DNA from: Vulcanimicrobiota bacterium | GTDB lineage: Bacteria; Vulcanimicrobiota; Xenobia; Xenobiales; JADMJV01 | Assembly (NCBI GenBank): GCA_017307785.1 | Contig: JAFKGI010000058.1 | Location: forward strand, 1 to 42,487 | Length of the DNA: 42,487 bases | Direction: 5' to 3' | Shown: one piece after another, positions 1-7,882 of the stretch | Layout of the letters: each line of letters opens with the position of its first letter | Position numbering within the stretch: the first letter of the stretch is position 1 | The notes under the pieces: model-generated | Seen by the model: only the letters and a program-made list of their open reading frames with translations | Told to the model about the DNA's origin: nothing | The model's database searches: none | Translations under genes and position numbers: made by a program

Positions 1-1
1 G

Positions 2-274
2 GTTCACCACATCCTCTTTTATGCGGATGGCGGGTTGACCCGGCCGGAGAATTTGATCACGATTTGTAGTCGCTGTCATACGAATGTGCACGAGGGTCGG
101 CTGGTTCTGCGCGGGGAGGCGCCGGGTGGGGTGCGCTATTTGAACGCGTCAGGTCAGGATGTGCGAGTGCAGCGAGCCCTGGATGTGGCTTTCTGGTTGG
201 ATCGCTGGTGCGGGCAGCCTGAGGAGCACGAGAGTCGCTACGTGCGGGCTCGGGATGAGTTGCTGGCTGCCTAG
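2..274 (+). CDS. HNH endonuclease, C-terminal part (5' truncated by window edge)
   Basis: The reading frame is open from the first bases, so this is the last 90 residues of a longer protein. It begins VHHILFYADGG, continues with LTRPENLITICSRCH and then VHEGRL. This is the HNH signature: a His-His pair, an Asn about 16 residues later, a CxxCH zinc/metal knuckle and a final His. The tail (APGGVRY...) resembles the C-terminus of actinobacterial/myxobacterial HNH proteins of the DUF222-like type, which are metal-dependent DNA nucleases of mostly unknown role. The N-terminal domain, which would tell a homing-type from a toxin-type nuclease, lies outside the window. The gene overlaps the convergent Imm10-like gene by 4 nt. 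Confidence 0.8.
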   Translation, partial: VHHILFYADGGLTRPENLITICSRCHTNVHEGRLVLRGEAPGGVRYLNASGQDVRVQRALDVAFWLDRWCGQPEEHESRYVRARDELLAA

Positions 275-693
275 TCCTGGTCGATTTGCCAGATGACGGG
301 GCCCTGGTAGCCGGCCTGGTGGACCTGGAAGGGGGTGGCGGAGATGCTGAGGATGCGTTGCAGGCCGCGTTCCAGGGTGGTGAATTCGTGTTCGCCCAGG
401 GGGAAGAATTCGATTTCGATCTCGGGGCCGGTTTGCAGGGTCTGGGCGGCGGCCTGGCTGAGGCTGAGGTGCAGGCTTTTGTGGTCGAGCTTCATGGTGC
501 GGATGCCCCCGTGGTGCGTGTCGTCCTGGGGGCCGGTCAGAATGTAGGCGTCGCCGGGATGGTCGAGGAAGCCGGCGGCCATTTTGAAATGCATGGCTTC
601 GGGGTGGGTGAGATTTTCTTGGAAGCGCACGGCGAAGGCGCCCGTTTCCATGGGGAATTCCATTTCGATGTCGTGGGCGAAGAATTTGCTCAT
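271..693 (-). CDS. Imm10-like hypothetical protein
   Basis: This is a 140-residue soluble protein with no signal peptide or membrane segment. Its centre (ENLTHPEAMHFKMA, then DDTHHGGIRTMKLDHKSL, then LSLSQAAAQTLQ and a hydrophobic/acidic strand IEIEFF, ending in TLERGLQRIL) follows the pattern I associate with the Imm10 family: a mid-protein G-G-I strand, an x-L-x-x-x-A-A helix start and a terminal L-x-x-x-L-x-x-I helix. Imm10 proteins are often immunity proteins in polymorphic toxin loci but also occur alone. It lies tail-to-tail with an HNH nuclease. This is suggestive, but convergent orientation is not the usual toxin-immunity arrangement. The assignment is from memory of the family pattern and is tentative. 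Confidence 0.5.
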   Translation of the reverse strand: MSKFFAHDIEMEFPMETGAFAVRFQENLTHPEAMHFKMAAGFLDHPGDAYILTGPQDDTHHGGIRTMKLDHKSLHLSLSQAAAQTLQTGPEIEIEFFPLGEHEFTTLERGLQRILSISATPFQVHQAGYQGPVIWQIDQD

Positions 694-764
694 AGAACCT
701 GCTTTTCTACCGGGTAGGCCCGTCCTGCTAGGGGAAGGCCGGGCCGGGCTGAGAACGATGGGGA

Positions 765-3224
765 GTGACGACCTTCGATCAGTGCTTTCGGGAGCGGCTG
801 CGAAACTGGCCTGAGGCGCGGGCTACCGCTGCCTGGAGCTACGCGCAGCTGAACCGGCGCGCCAATCGATATGCCTGGACGCTGCTGGAGGCGGGGTTGC
901 AGCCGGAGCAACCGGTGATCTTGGAGGCGGTTCGCCAGGATGAGCTGCTGGCGGCTTTGCTCGGGCTTTTCAAAGCGGGCGGAGTGTATGTGCCGATCGA
1001 CCCGCAGGGAGCGCCCGAACGCAAGCAGCTGATTCGGGCTCAGCTTGCCGAGGCGTTGGAGTTTCCGCCCTGGCTGAGCGAGCGCGAAGAGGAACCGCCG
1101 CCCTCGCCGCTGGGTCCGGGACAACTGGCCTATATTCTCTTTACCTCCGGATCCACCGGGGTGCCCAAGGGAGCCATGCTGGAGCAGGCGGGACTGTTCA
1201 ATCATTTGATTTCGAAGGTGGAGGATTTCGGACTGGAGCCGGGCCTGAATGTGGCCCAGACGGCGGCGGTCAGTTTCGATATTTCCGTCTGGCAGCTGCT
1301 GGCTCCCTTGCTGGGCGGCGCTTGCTGTCACATCTTCACTCCCGACCCCGATCCACAGCGATTTCTGGGTAGCCTGCAAGAGAAGGGCATCCACCTTCTG
1401 GAACTGGTGCCCACTCAGATCGAGATGCTGCTGCACGCGGACGGGGAACTGCCGGATTTGCGCTACCTGCTGCCCACCGGGGAGGTCTTGCGTCCTGACT
1501 TGTGCCGCCGCTGGTTGGAGCGATTTCCTCATACCACTCTGGTCAATGCTTACGGACCCACCGAATGCTGCGATGACGTGATGCTGCATTTTTTTCGCCA
1601 GGCTCCCGATGCGCAACAGGCCTCGGTGCCGCTGGGTCGGCCGGTCAAGAATGTGACCATTCACCTTTTGAATGACGACCTCGAGCCGGTGGAAGCGGGA
1701 GAAATCGGCGAGATTTGTGTGGGCGGTGTGGCCGTGGGACGTGGCTATCTGAAGGATCCGGAGCGGACGGCCCGGGTGTTTCTGGAACACACCCGCTACG
1801 GGCGCTTGTTTCGAACCGGCGATCTGGGCCGCTATCAGCAAGGAGAGCTGTATTTTCTGGAGCGCCGGGATTTTCAGGTGAAAGTCGGCGGCGTGCGACT
1901 TGAGTTGGAGGAGGTGGAGGCGGCGCTGCTGCGTTTTCCCGGTGTGCGGCAGGCGGCCGCCCTGGTTCGCCAGGGACGGGTGCAGGCGTTTGTGGCTCCC
2001 GAAGAGATCCCCATTCGGGCCCTGCGGCGATTTCTGGCCGATAAACTGGAGGCGGCGTGTCAACCCGGCATCATCGTGCGTCTGCCCGAGCTGCCGCGCA
2101 ACGCTCATGGAAAAATCGACCGCAAGCAGCTGCCCGATTGTCCCCGTCCGCCCGGTCAGGCTCCGCGCGACGCCTTTGAGCTGGCGCTGGTGACGATTTT
2201 TGAAGACGTGCTGCAAATGGCGCCGCTGGGAGTGGAGGACGATTTTTTCGAATGCGGCGGCCAGTCGTTGCTGGCGCTGGAATTGCTGGAGCGCATTCAG
2301 GGGCAACTGGGCGTGCGCCTGTCGCCGGCCCATCTGCTGAGCCACCCGACTCCGGCTCGCCTGGCCGACTGTGTGCGCCGGCCGCTGGCCAGCAGTCTGG
2401 TCATTCAGCTGAAGGGCGGGGAGGGAGTGCCGCTGGTGTTGCTGCCGGGGGCGGGCGGGACTTTGACCTATTTCTACGACCTGGTGGAGCGACTGCCGGG
2501 ACCGATTTTGGGCTGTCAGGCGCGCGGTCTGCAGCCGGGCGAAGAGCCGTTTGAATCGATCGAAGCGGCGGCGCGCACCTATCTGGCGTTGCTGCCCGAG
2601 GGTCCGATTCGCTTGCTGGGTCATTCGCTGGGCGGCTGGGTGGCTTATGAAATGGCCCGCCTGCGTCCGGTCGAGAGTTTGATCATCTTGGATATGCCCG
2701 CTCCGCTTCGCCAGACCGCTCCCGAGCCCGAGCCGGATTCCTGGCTGACCGCCCTGGGGGAGATGGTGGCCGCCTTCTACTGTCAACCGCCGCCTGCCGA
2801 ACTGGCCCACATGGATCTGGCCCAGGTGGCGGAATGGCTGCAAGAAGCGGGGATTTTGCCACCGGCGGTGGCGCTCGAGCAACTGACCGGTCTGCTGGAA
2901 GTGTATCGCGCCCATCACGCGCTCAGCTATTGCCCGCAGGGGGAACTTCTCGACCAGGAATTTGACCTGATTCTTTCCTTCCAGAGCTATCGGCCTCAAG
3001 TTCCCTGGTTGGGCTGGGAGGGCTACTGCCGAAAACGGGTGCGGTTGAGCCTGACGCCGGGGGACCATCTCAGCTGCCTGAGACCGCCGCTGGTGGACGA
3101 ACTGGTGTGGAAGCTGGGAAAGCTGACTTCAGGGAATGAAGAAGGTGGCCGGGCTGGAGACCGGGCCGACCGTGAAGTGGAAGGGGTGGATGCCTCGGCC
3201 CAGGCTGGCGGGGGCCACCACTAA
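765..3224 (+). CDS. NRPS-like enzyme, adenylation-PCP-thioesterase
   Basis: This 819-residue protein has one adenylation domain, one carrier domain and a type I thioesterase, with no condensation domain. Visible motifs are A3 TSGSTGVPKG (about residue 128), A4 FDISVW, A5 NAYGPTE (about 261), A7 FRTGDLGR (about 350), A8 KVGGVRLELEEVE and A10 NAHGKIDRK. The PCP has CGGQSLLAL with the phosphopantetheine Ser near 501. The TE has GHSLGG (Ser about 621), an Asp near 643 and GDH (His about 768). By alignment with GrsA I read the substrate pocket as D-I-W-E-L-T-A-D-D; Asp235 implies an alpha-amino acid, and the acidic pair at 330/331 may favour a basic side chain (inference). The start is GTG. The last 32 residues (Gly/Ala/Glu-rich) are read across the 3' end of ccoG on the opposite strand and look like read-through. 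No biosynthetic partners lie beside it. A-PCP-TE proteins can release or self-condense an amino acid, so the product is unknown. Confidence 0.9.
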   Translation: MTTFDQCFRERLRNWPEARATAAWSYAQLNRRANRYAWTLLEAGLQPEQPVILEAVRQDELLAALLGLFKAGGVYVPIDPQGAPERKQLIRAQLAEALEFPPWLSEREEEPPPSPLGPGQLAYILFTSGSTGVPKGAMLEQAGLFNHLISKVEDFGLEPGLNVAQTAAVSFDISVWQLLAPLLGGACCHIFTPDPDPQRFLGSLQEKGIHLLELVPTQIEMLLHADGELPDLRYLLPTGEVLRPDLCRRWLERFPHTTLVNAYGPTECCDDVMLHFFRQAPDAQQASVPLGRPVKNVTIHLLNDDLEPVEAGEIGEICVGGVAVGRGYLKDPERTARVFLEHTRYGRLFRTGDLGRYQQGELYFLERRDFQVKVGGVRLELEEVEAALLRFPGVRQAAALVRQGRVQAFVAPEEIPIRALRRFLADKLEAACQPGIIVRLPELPRNAHGKIDRKQLPDCPRPPGQAPRDAFELALVTIFEDVLQMAPLGVEDDFFECGGQSLLALELLERIQGQLGVRLSPAHLLSHPTPARLADCVRRPLASSLVIQLKGGEGVPLVLLPGAGGTLTYFYDLVERLPGPILGCQARGLQPGEEPFESIEAAARTYLALLPEGPIRLLGHSLGGWVAYEMARLRPVESLIILDMPAPLRQTAPEPEPDSWLTALGEMVAAFYCQPPPAELAHMDLAQVAEWLQEAGILPPAVALEQLTGLLEVYRAHHALSYCPQGELLDQEFDLILSFQSYRPQVPWLGWEGYCRKRVRLSLTPGDHLSCLRPPLVDELVWKLGKLTSGNEEGGRAGDRADREVEGVDASAQAGGGHH

Positions 3225-4445
3225 CAACTGCATTTCTTGGACTTGACCGGAGGCCAGTTGGAGGTGATTGGTGCCGAGGACTTCGGCCTGGGGGAGGTCG
3301 AGTTGGACCTGCAGGCGGATGGGTTCGGCCAGGCGATTGACCACGTGCACCTTGAAGAGGTTGCTGATGCGGCCGTCGGGAGTGGTGACGGCCAGAGCAC
3401 CGCCGGGTCGAACCAGGCGTTCGCTGTCCAGCCCAATGGGGGTGCGGGTGGCGATGAGGTAGACGAGCAGGCTGCTCAGGATGAGCAGGCCGGCGCTGTA
3501 GAGGAGCATGCGCGGGCGAGCCACCCGGGTGGGTTTGCCCTGGAGTTCTTGGAGCGAGGTGAAGCGCACCAGGCCGCGCGGCTGGCCGACTTTGTCCATG
3601 ATCGAGTCGCATGCGTCGATGCAGGCGGTGCAACCGATGCATTCGGGCTGCAGGCCGTCGCGGATGTCGATGCCGGTGGGACACACCTGGACGCACAGCG
3701 AGCAGTCGACGCAGGAACCGCGGCCGGACTGCTTGAGCTTGCCGCGCGGTTCGCCGCGACCGGCGTCGTAGCCGACGATGATGCTGTCGGAGTCGAGCAT
3801 GACGCCCTGCAGGCGGGCGTAAGGGCAAACGTGATGGCAGAATTGTTCGCGGAAATAGCCGAAGTCAAAGAGCGAGAAGGCGGTGAAAAAGAGCACCACC
3901 AGGGCGGTGTTGGCGTCCCAAGGGCCGTGGATCAGCTGGCGGATAGGCAGAAAATAGCCGGCGAAGGTGATTCCCAGCCAGATTCCCATGACGGTCCAGA
4001 CCGACCACTTGCTCAGCTTGGTGCGCCATTTGTGGCTGTTCCAGGGGCCCTTGTCGAGACGCATGCGGGCGGCCCGGTCGCCTTCGAAGAAGCGCTCGAC
4101 CCGGATGAAGGCCTGAGTGAAGATGGTCTGGGGGCAGGCGAAGCCGCACCACATGCGGCCGGCCAGGGCGCTGACCCAGGCGATAAGCAGCACCCCCAGC
4201 AGGGTGAGGAGCAGTAGGAAATAGTTGTCCTGGGGATGCAGCACCAGGCCGAAGAGGAAGAGTTTGCGGCCGGGTAGATCGGCCAGGACCGCCTGGCGGG
4301 AGTGCCATTGCAGCCAGGGCAGGCTGAAGAGCAGAATCTGTAGCAGCACGCTGAGGACGTTGCGAAGGTCGCGGAAGCGACCGGGGGAATTGCGCGGATA
4401 GACTTTCTTGCGGGCGGCCGTCAGATCTTGTCCGGGAAGCATCAC
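3129..4445 (-). CDS. ccoG: CcoG/FixG/RdxA-type ferredoxin membrane protein
   Basis: This 438-residue protein matches the CcoG family in length and order: several N-terminal membrane helices, conserved CGFACPQTIFTQ (about residue 100) and HHVCPYARLQGVM (about 205), then two ferredoxin clusters CVDCSLCVQVCP (about 245) and CIGCTACIDACD (about 270). One more membrane helix and a C-terminal periplasmic beta-sandwich domain follow. CcoG supports assembly of cbb3-type cytochrome oxidase and acts as a cupric reductase. No ccoNOP, ccoS or ccoI is visible here, so this is an orphan copy. It starts GTGATG, so either codon could be used. It lies 6 nt after the upstream small gene, suggesting one transcript. 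Its 3' end overlaps the end of the convergent NRPS-like gene by 96 nt. Confidence 0.93.
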   Translation of the reverse strand: MMLPGQDLTAARKKVYPRNSPGRFRDLRNVLSVLLQILLFSLPWLQWHSRQAVLADLPGRKLFLFGLVLHPQDNYFLLLLTLLGVLLIAWVSALAGRMWCGFACPQTIFTQAFIRVERFFEGDRAARMRLDKGPWNSHKWRTKLSKWSVWTVMGIWLGITFAGYFLPIRQLIHGPWDANTALVVLFFTAFSLFDFGYFREQFCHHVCPYARLQGVMLDSDSIIVGYDAGRGEPRGKLKQSGRGSCVDCSLCVQVCPTGIDIRDGLQPECIGCTACIDACDSIMDKVGQPRGLVRFTSLQELQGKPTRVARPRMLLYSAGLLILSSLLVYLIATRTPIGLDSERLVRPGGALAVTTPDGRISNLFKVHVVNRLAEPIRLQVQLDLPQAEVLGTNHLQLASGQVQEMQLLVVAPASLGRGIHPFHFTVGPVSSPATFFIP

Positions 4446-4451
4446 GGGGGT

Positions 4452-4757
4452 TCAGTCCAATTCTCTCACCACCTCGAGCAGGCCGGGGTAGCTGAGCAGA
4501 GTGTCCACGTAGGCGTGGATGGGGGAGTCGCTGAAGTGGTGGCGGCGGTGCCAGTCGACCACGGCCAGCAGGCGGGCGCGGGGGAATTTTTCGCGCAGCT
4601 GCTGGACCCATTCGGCGCTGGGCGGAAAGATGATCAGCGTGTGCACGTCCGGGTCGGCGGTGCGGCTCAGATTGAGATCCGGCTCCCGGCTGAGCAGCCC
4701 TTCCAAGGCTGACTGCAAAGCCGGCTCGAAGCCCATGACCGCCACGGTTTGTCTCAT
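4452..4757 (-). CDS. Small receiver-like protein, unknown function
   Basis: This is a 101-residue soluble protein beginning MRQTVAVMGFEPAL. The ATG at 4757 is preferred over an upstream in-frame codon (4811) because the extension is poorly ordered. The fold prediction from the pattern is alternating beta/alpha: TVAVMG, then an ALQSALEGLL helix, then HTLIIFPPS (strand plus loop), a helix WVQQLREKF, a strand RLLAVVDW, and a C-terminal helix. This looks like a degenerate CheY-type receiver. The phospho-acceptor Asp is not evident, so phosphorylation is unlikely. It ends 6 nt before ccoG and is probably cotranscribed with it. Confidence 0.55.
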   Translation of the reverse strand: MRQTVAVMGFEPALQSALEGLLSREPDLNLSRTADPDVHTLIIFPPSAEWVQQLREKFPRARLLAVVDWHRRHHFSDSPIHAYVDTLLSYPGLLEVVRELD

Positions 4758-4864
4758 AGACCCAGTGTAGAGGCTGCGGGCCGCCGGCGAGACAGTCGCG
4801 GGTCGCACCATGGGTCCGTCTAAAGTCGGAGGGCGGCTCGTTTCTCTCCAGAAGGGGGCCGCCT

Positions 4865-4978
4865 ATGCAAGAGGAGAATCTGGCCCCAATTGAATTGTCC
4901 GCGGAAGAGGCGGTAAATCTGGTGGAAGACTGGTTTGCCGGTTTGCTGGGACTCGACCATGTATTGCCTGACCTGTAG
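4865..4978 (+). CDS. Small ORF, 37 aa, upstream of zinc-ribbon protein
   Basis: ATG at 4865 is preceded by a purine-rich ribosome site (AGAAGGGGG) 7-8 nt upstream and opens a 37-codon frame ending at TAG 4978. The peptide is acidic and looks foldable: MQEENLAPIELSAEEAV, a mid amphipathic stretch NLVEDWFAGLLG, and the end LDHVLPDL. It overlaps the start (4959) of the next gene by 20 nt in another frame, consistent with translational coupling. It may be a small protein in its own right or a leader. No family is recognised. Confidence 0.45.
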   Translation: MQEENLAPIELSAEEAVNLVEDWFAGLLGLDHVLPDL

Positions 4979-5420
4979 CCACGAAGTCGCCTACCAAAGC
5001 CCCGATTGTCCCCGCTGTGGGGTGGACTTGCGCTATGCCAGCCACGGGTATGGAGATCACATTTCGCAATTGCTGCGGGCGGTGGAAGCGGTGTGCGCGG
5101 ACGAGCTTTCGTGGGGAGACGGGGAAGCGGTCTTTCGGCAGTTTTTGACGCTGGCCCACGACTTTTTGCGTTACTGGCGACTGGATACGCATCCGCAACT
5201 GAGCCGGCGGGTGGCCGGATTGTCCCCGGAGGCGGTGGAGGGGATGGTGCAGCTCGAGGAGAGTTTGCCGACTCTCAACCTGGCCTTTGAGCTGTATGAG
5301 CGCGGGTTTTCGCAAAATTGTAGGAAAACTTTAATCGAAGCCAATTTGGAGCTGGAAGCTTTCTTTCGGCTCAGTTGTGCGGGAATCGTCAGCCTGCGCC
5401 GCGCCTTCTCGGCTAGATGA
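4959..5420 (+). CDS. Zinc-ribbon hypothetical protein
   Basis: This 153-residue protein opens with a zinc ribbon, MYCLTCSHEV then SPDCPRCGVDL (CxxC-x10-CxxC), followed by an all-helical region (ISQLLRAVEAVCADEL, FRQFLTLAHDFLRYW, LPTLNLAFELYERGF). I chose the ATG at 4959 because it places the first Cys three residues from the start, as in other short zinc-ribbon proteins; an in-frame TTG at 4935 is possible. It overlaps the 37-aa ORF. The helical part is reminiscent of zinc-ribbon plus helical-bundle proteins such as the 441-aa one at 28.7 kb in this window. Function unknown. Confidence 0.75.
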   Translation: MYCLTCSHEVAYQSPDCPRCGVDLRYASHGYGDHISQLLRAVEAVCADELSWGDGEAVFRQFLTLAHDFLRYWRLDTHPQLSRRVAGLSPEAVEGMVQLEESLPTLNLAFELYERGFSQNCRKTLIEANLELEAFFRLSCAGIVSLRRAFSAR

Positions 5421-5479
5421 ATCGACCGCTCGCATAGCGTAATACTCAGTGGGGTCAAGTCGGAAGGAGCTATTGTTCT

Positions 5480-7882
5480 GTGGGCATTTCTGCGACGGGT
5501 TCAGGCGGCGGTGGAGGCGGAGCCAGTTCGGGCGCCAGTTCTTCCGGGGGCGGCAACAAAGTCAGCTCGGGTGGTGCCTCTGAATCTTCCAAGGCGGCGG
5601 CCAAGGCCGAGCCCAAGACCGAGGTGGTGGCGGCCAATCCGACGACGGGCACGGTCAAGGACAAGGTCGACGTCAACAAGCCCGACGAAACTCCCAATCC
5701 TTACAGCAGTTTCGCTCCCTACGCCGAGCAAGTGACGGCCGAGAAGTGGACCAAGGATCGCACGCCCGGGGAAGGTCAGGTCAAGAAAGACGACCACCTG
5801 ATCGGAATGCTGGAGAACCGCGGCTTCAGCGCCAAGGAAATCTACGCCAAGGACGCCGACGGCAAGACCATGCTCGACCGGGTGGCGGCGGCCAACAACC
5901 TCGACAATCCCAACTTGATCCAGGCCGGTCAGTCCTACATCCTGCCTTCGCGCAACGAGCCGGCGGAAACCAACGCCGAAGCCAGCGCCCACGCGCAGGG
6001 ACTGGAAAACGCTTACGCCGATGCCTCGGCCGATCAGAAGCTGGGCAATCTGGAGAATCAGAAGGCTTCCGCCAACAGCAAAGCCGAGGCCAGCGCCCAA
6101 CAGGGCGACGCCACCGCCAAGGCCAAGACCGACCAGACGGTCGGGGACATGAAGAATTCGGTGGCCAAGGCCGGGGCCGATGCCAAGGCCACCAGCGTCA
6201 ACGGCGATGCCAAGGCCGACGCCGCTTCCACTCAGAAGGCCGGCAATCTCGAGGATTCGCGCGTGGCCAACACGGCCGACGCCAAAGCGGCCAGCGTGAC
6301 CGGGGACGCCGAGGCCAAGGCCAAGGCCGATCAGACCGTCGGCACCATGAAAGACTCGGTGGCCACCAATGCCGCCGACGCCAAAGCCACCAGCGTCAAC
6401 GGGGACGTCAAGGCCGACGCCACCGCCACTCAGAAGACGGGCGCCATCGAGGCTTCCAGCGTGACCAACACGGCCGACGCCAAAGCCTCGACCGTCACCG
6501 GGGATGCGGCCGCTCAGGCCAAGGCCGAGCAGACGGTGACCTCGGCCGTGGACTCGACCGTAACCAATGCGGCCAACGCCAAGGCGGAAACGCTGACCGG
6601 CGAGGCCACCACCGTGGCCGACGCCAAGACCACCGTGGGCGCAGTCGAGAATTCCACCGTGCAAAACAGCGCCACCGTGGAGCAGACCCAGGGACCGCAG
6701 ACCCAGACGGTGACGGCCGACACCCAGGTGCAGGCCGAGAAGGCCGGCACGGTGACCCTGGCCGATACGGCCGTGGCCACTCCCAGCGGTGTGGGGACCC
6801 AGCAAACGGGCACGGTGGAGAACGTGGTGGGTCCGGCGGTGGTGGATCAAACCGCGCTGGGGCTCGACGGCAAGGGCACTTCGCAGCAGAAGCTGGAGGT
6901 CGAGGGACCTCAGGTGGCCGTCACTCAACAGAGCGACGCGGCCAAGGTGGACCAGAGTGCCACCAACTACGCCGATCCGGCCACCACTCCGGTGGACGCC
7001 AGCACGGCCGTTCTCAATGCCAGCAACGTCGAATTTGCTTCGCAGACGAGCACGGGCTTCCAGAACTCCGACCTGAAGGCGGAAGGCGGCATGGCGGCCA
7101 TGTCCAGCGACGCTCAGCAGGCCAAGTATAGCCTGGAGGGCGAGCGGATGACCGCTTATCATACGGGGAGCAACGGCACCCTGGACGCCAGCGTCAAAGC
7201 CAACGAGGTCTACATCAAGGACGGCTCCACCGGCATGGCCGACGATTTCACCCAGTCCGGCAATACGGTCACCGGCAACGTCGACGCTCACAAGATTACC
7301 CTCGATGCGCATCGCTCCAACAGCGTGCAGGCCACCCTGGGGACGAGCGCGGGGGACAGCACTCTCGACTTGAAGCTGCCGACGGGTCCCTACGGTGGAC
7401 AACCGGCCGGGGACAACATCCACGTTCCGCTGGCGGACGGCAACGACTTCCTGAATACCACCGGCGGCAATCCCGTTTTGACGGTGGACAAACCGTCCGG
7501 TCAGCTGCACGCCAACCAGTCCGATCTGAAGGGCGATGGGGTCAATCTCCAGTACAACCTCGGCAAGTCAGACTTTATCCCGCAGGTCGATCTCAGCGGC
7601 ACCCAGGGAGCTCAGGTGGGCATCCAATCGGCCGGTGGCGATCTGAACGGCACCTTCAACGGCGGGCCCGGCTCGACCATGAAGATCGAATTGACCGGGG
7701 ATCAGCCGATTCCGCGTGTGGTCACCGACCCGGGGTCCTGGGTGCCTATCTTCGGACGTCCGGAAACGGCTTCGGCGCCGGCCGGGGACGGGGGAACGCT
7801 CAACGTCAATGGCTTTGAGAACGTGACGATCATGCGCGGAGATCAGACGGTGTGGAGTTCCGACCCGAACTGGAAGCCTTAG
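5480..7882 (+). CDS. LysM-like repeat protein, 800 aa
   Basis: GTG at 5480 follows a strong GGAAGGAG site. The N-terminus is a low-complexity Gly/Ser stretch and an Ala/Lys linker with no signal peptide. Residues about 85-155 look like a LysM domain (GQVKKDDHLIGMLENRGFS, later NPNLIQAGQSYILP), a peptidoglycan/chitin-binding module. Residues about 165-410 are tandem repeats of about 33 residues built on ADAKATSVNGDAKAD, TQKAGNLEDS and similar (see repeat feature). The rest is Thr/Val/Gly/Asn-rich and likely beta-solenoid. The end, GGTLNVNGFENVTIM then DQTVWSSD, resembles the end of the curlin-like protein at 30.2-32.0 kb. It is probably a cell-envelope or extracellular structural protein, but no secretion route is evident. 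It overlaps convergent rsmH by 4 nt. Confidence 0.8.
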   Translation: MGISATGSGGGGGGASSGASSSGGGNKVSSGGASESSKAAAKAEPKTEVVAANPTTGTVKDKVDVNKPDETPNPYSSFAPYAEQVTAEKWTKDRTPGEGQVKKDDHLIGMLENRGFSAKEIYAKDADGKTMLDRVAAANNLDNPNLIQAGQSYILPSRNEPAETNAEASAHAQGLENAYADASADQKLGNLENQKASANSKAEASAQQGDATAKAKTDQTVGDMKNSVAKAGADAKATSVNGDAKADAASTQKAGNLEDSRVANTADAKAASVTGDAEAKAKADQTVGTMKDSVATNAADAKATSVNGDVKADATATQKTGAIEASSVTNTADAKASTVTGDAAAQAKAEQTVTSAVDSTVTNAANAKAETLTGEATTVADAKTTVGAVENSTVQNSATVEQTQGPQTQTVTADTQVQAEKAGTVTLADTAVATPSGVGTQQTGTVENVVGPAVVDQTALGLDGKGTSQQKLEVEGPQVAVTQQSDAAKVDQSATNYADPATTPVDASTAVLNASNVEFASQTSTGFQNSDLKAEGGMAAMSSDAQQAKYSLEGERMTAYHTGSNGTLDASVKANEVYIKDGSTGMADDFTQSGNTVTGNVDAHKITLDAHRSNSVQATLGTSAGDSTLDLKLPTGPYGGQPAGDNIHVPLADGNDFLNTTGGNPVLTVDKPSGQLHANQSDLKGDGVNLQYNLGKSDFIPQVDLSGTQGAQVGIQSAGGDLNGTFNGGPGSTMKIELTGDQPIPRVVTDPGSWVPIFGRPETASAPAGDGGTLNVNGFENVTIMRGDQTVWSSDPNWKP
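6174..6670 (+). repeat. 99-bp (33-codon) tandem repeats within the LysM-like protein
   Basis: Copies begin at about 6174, 6274, 6373, 6472 and 6571, each starting GCC-GA(T/C)-GCC-AA and encoding ADAKAxS/T followed by V(N/T)GDA. Spacing is close to 99 bp throughout, the frame is preserved, and copies differ mainly at third positions and in conservative residues. This points to duplication within the gene followed by drift. A less regular related segment lies upstream from about 5990. Confidence 0.8.

Noticed and set aside
690..3068. Long minus-strand open frame (792 codons) opposite the NRPS-like gene
   Set aside because: Gln/Arg/His-rich shadow of a GC-rich coding strand; the plus strand carries all adenylation, carrier and thioesterase motifs.
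5501..7510. Minus-strand 669-codon frame opposite the LysM repeat protein
   Set aside because: Gly/Arg/His/Val periodic sequence produced by antisense reading of the 99-bp repeats; no start context.
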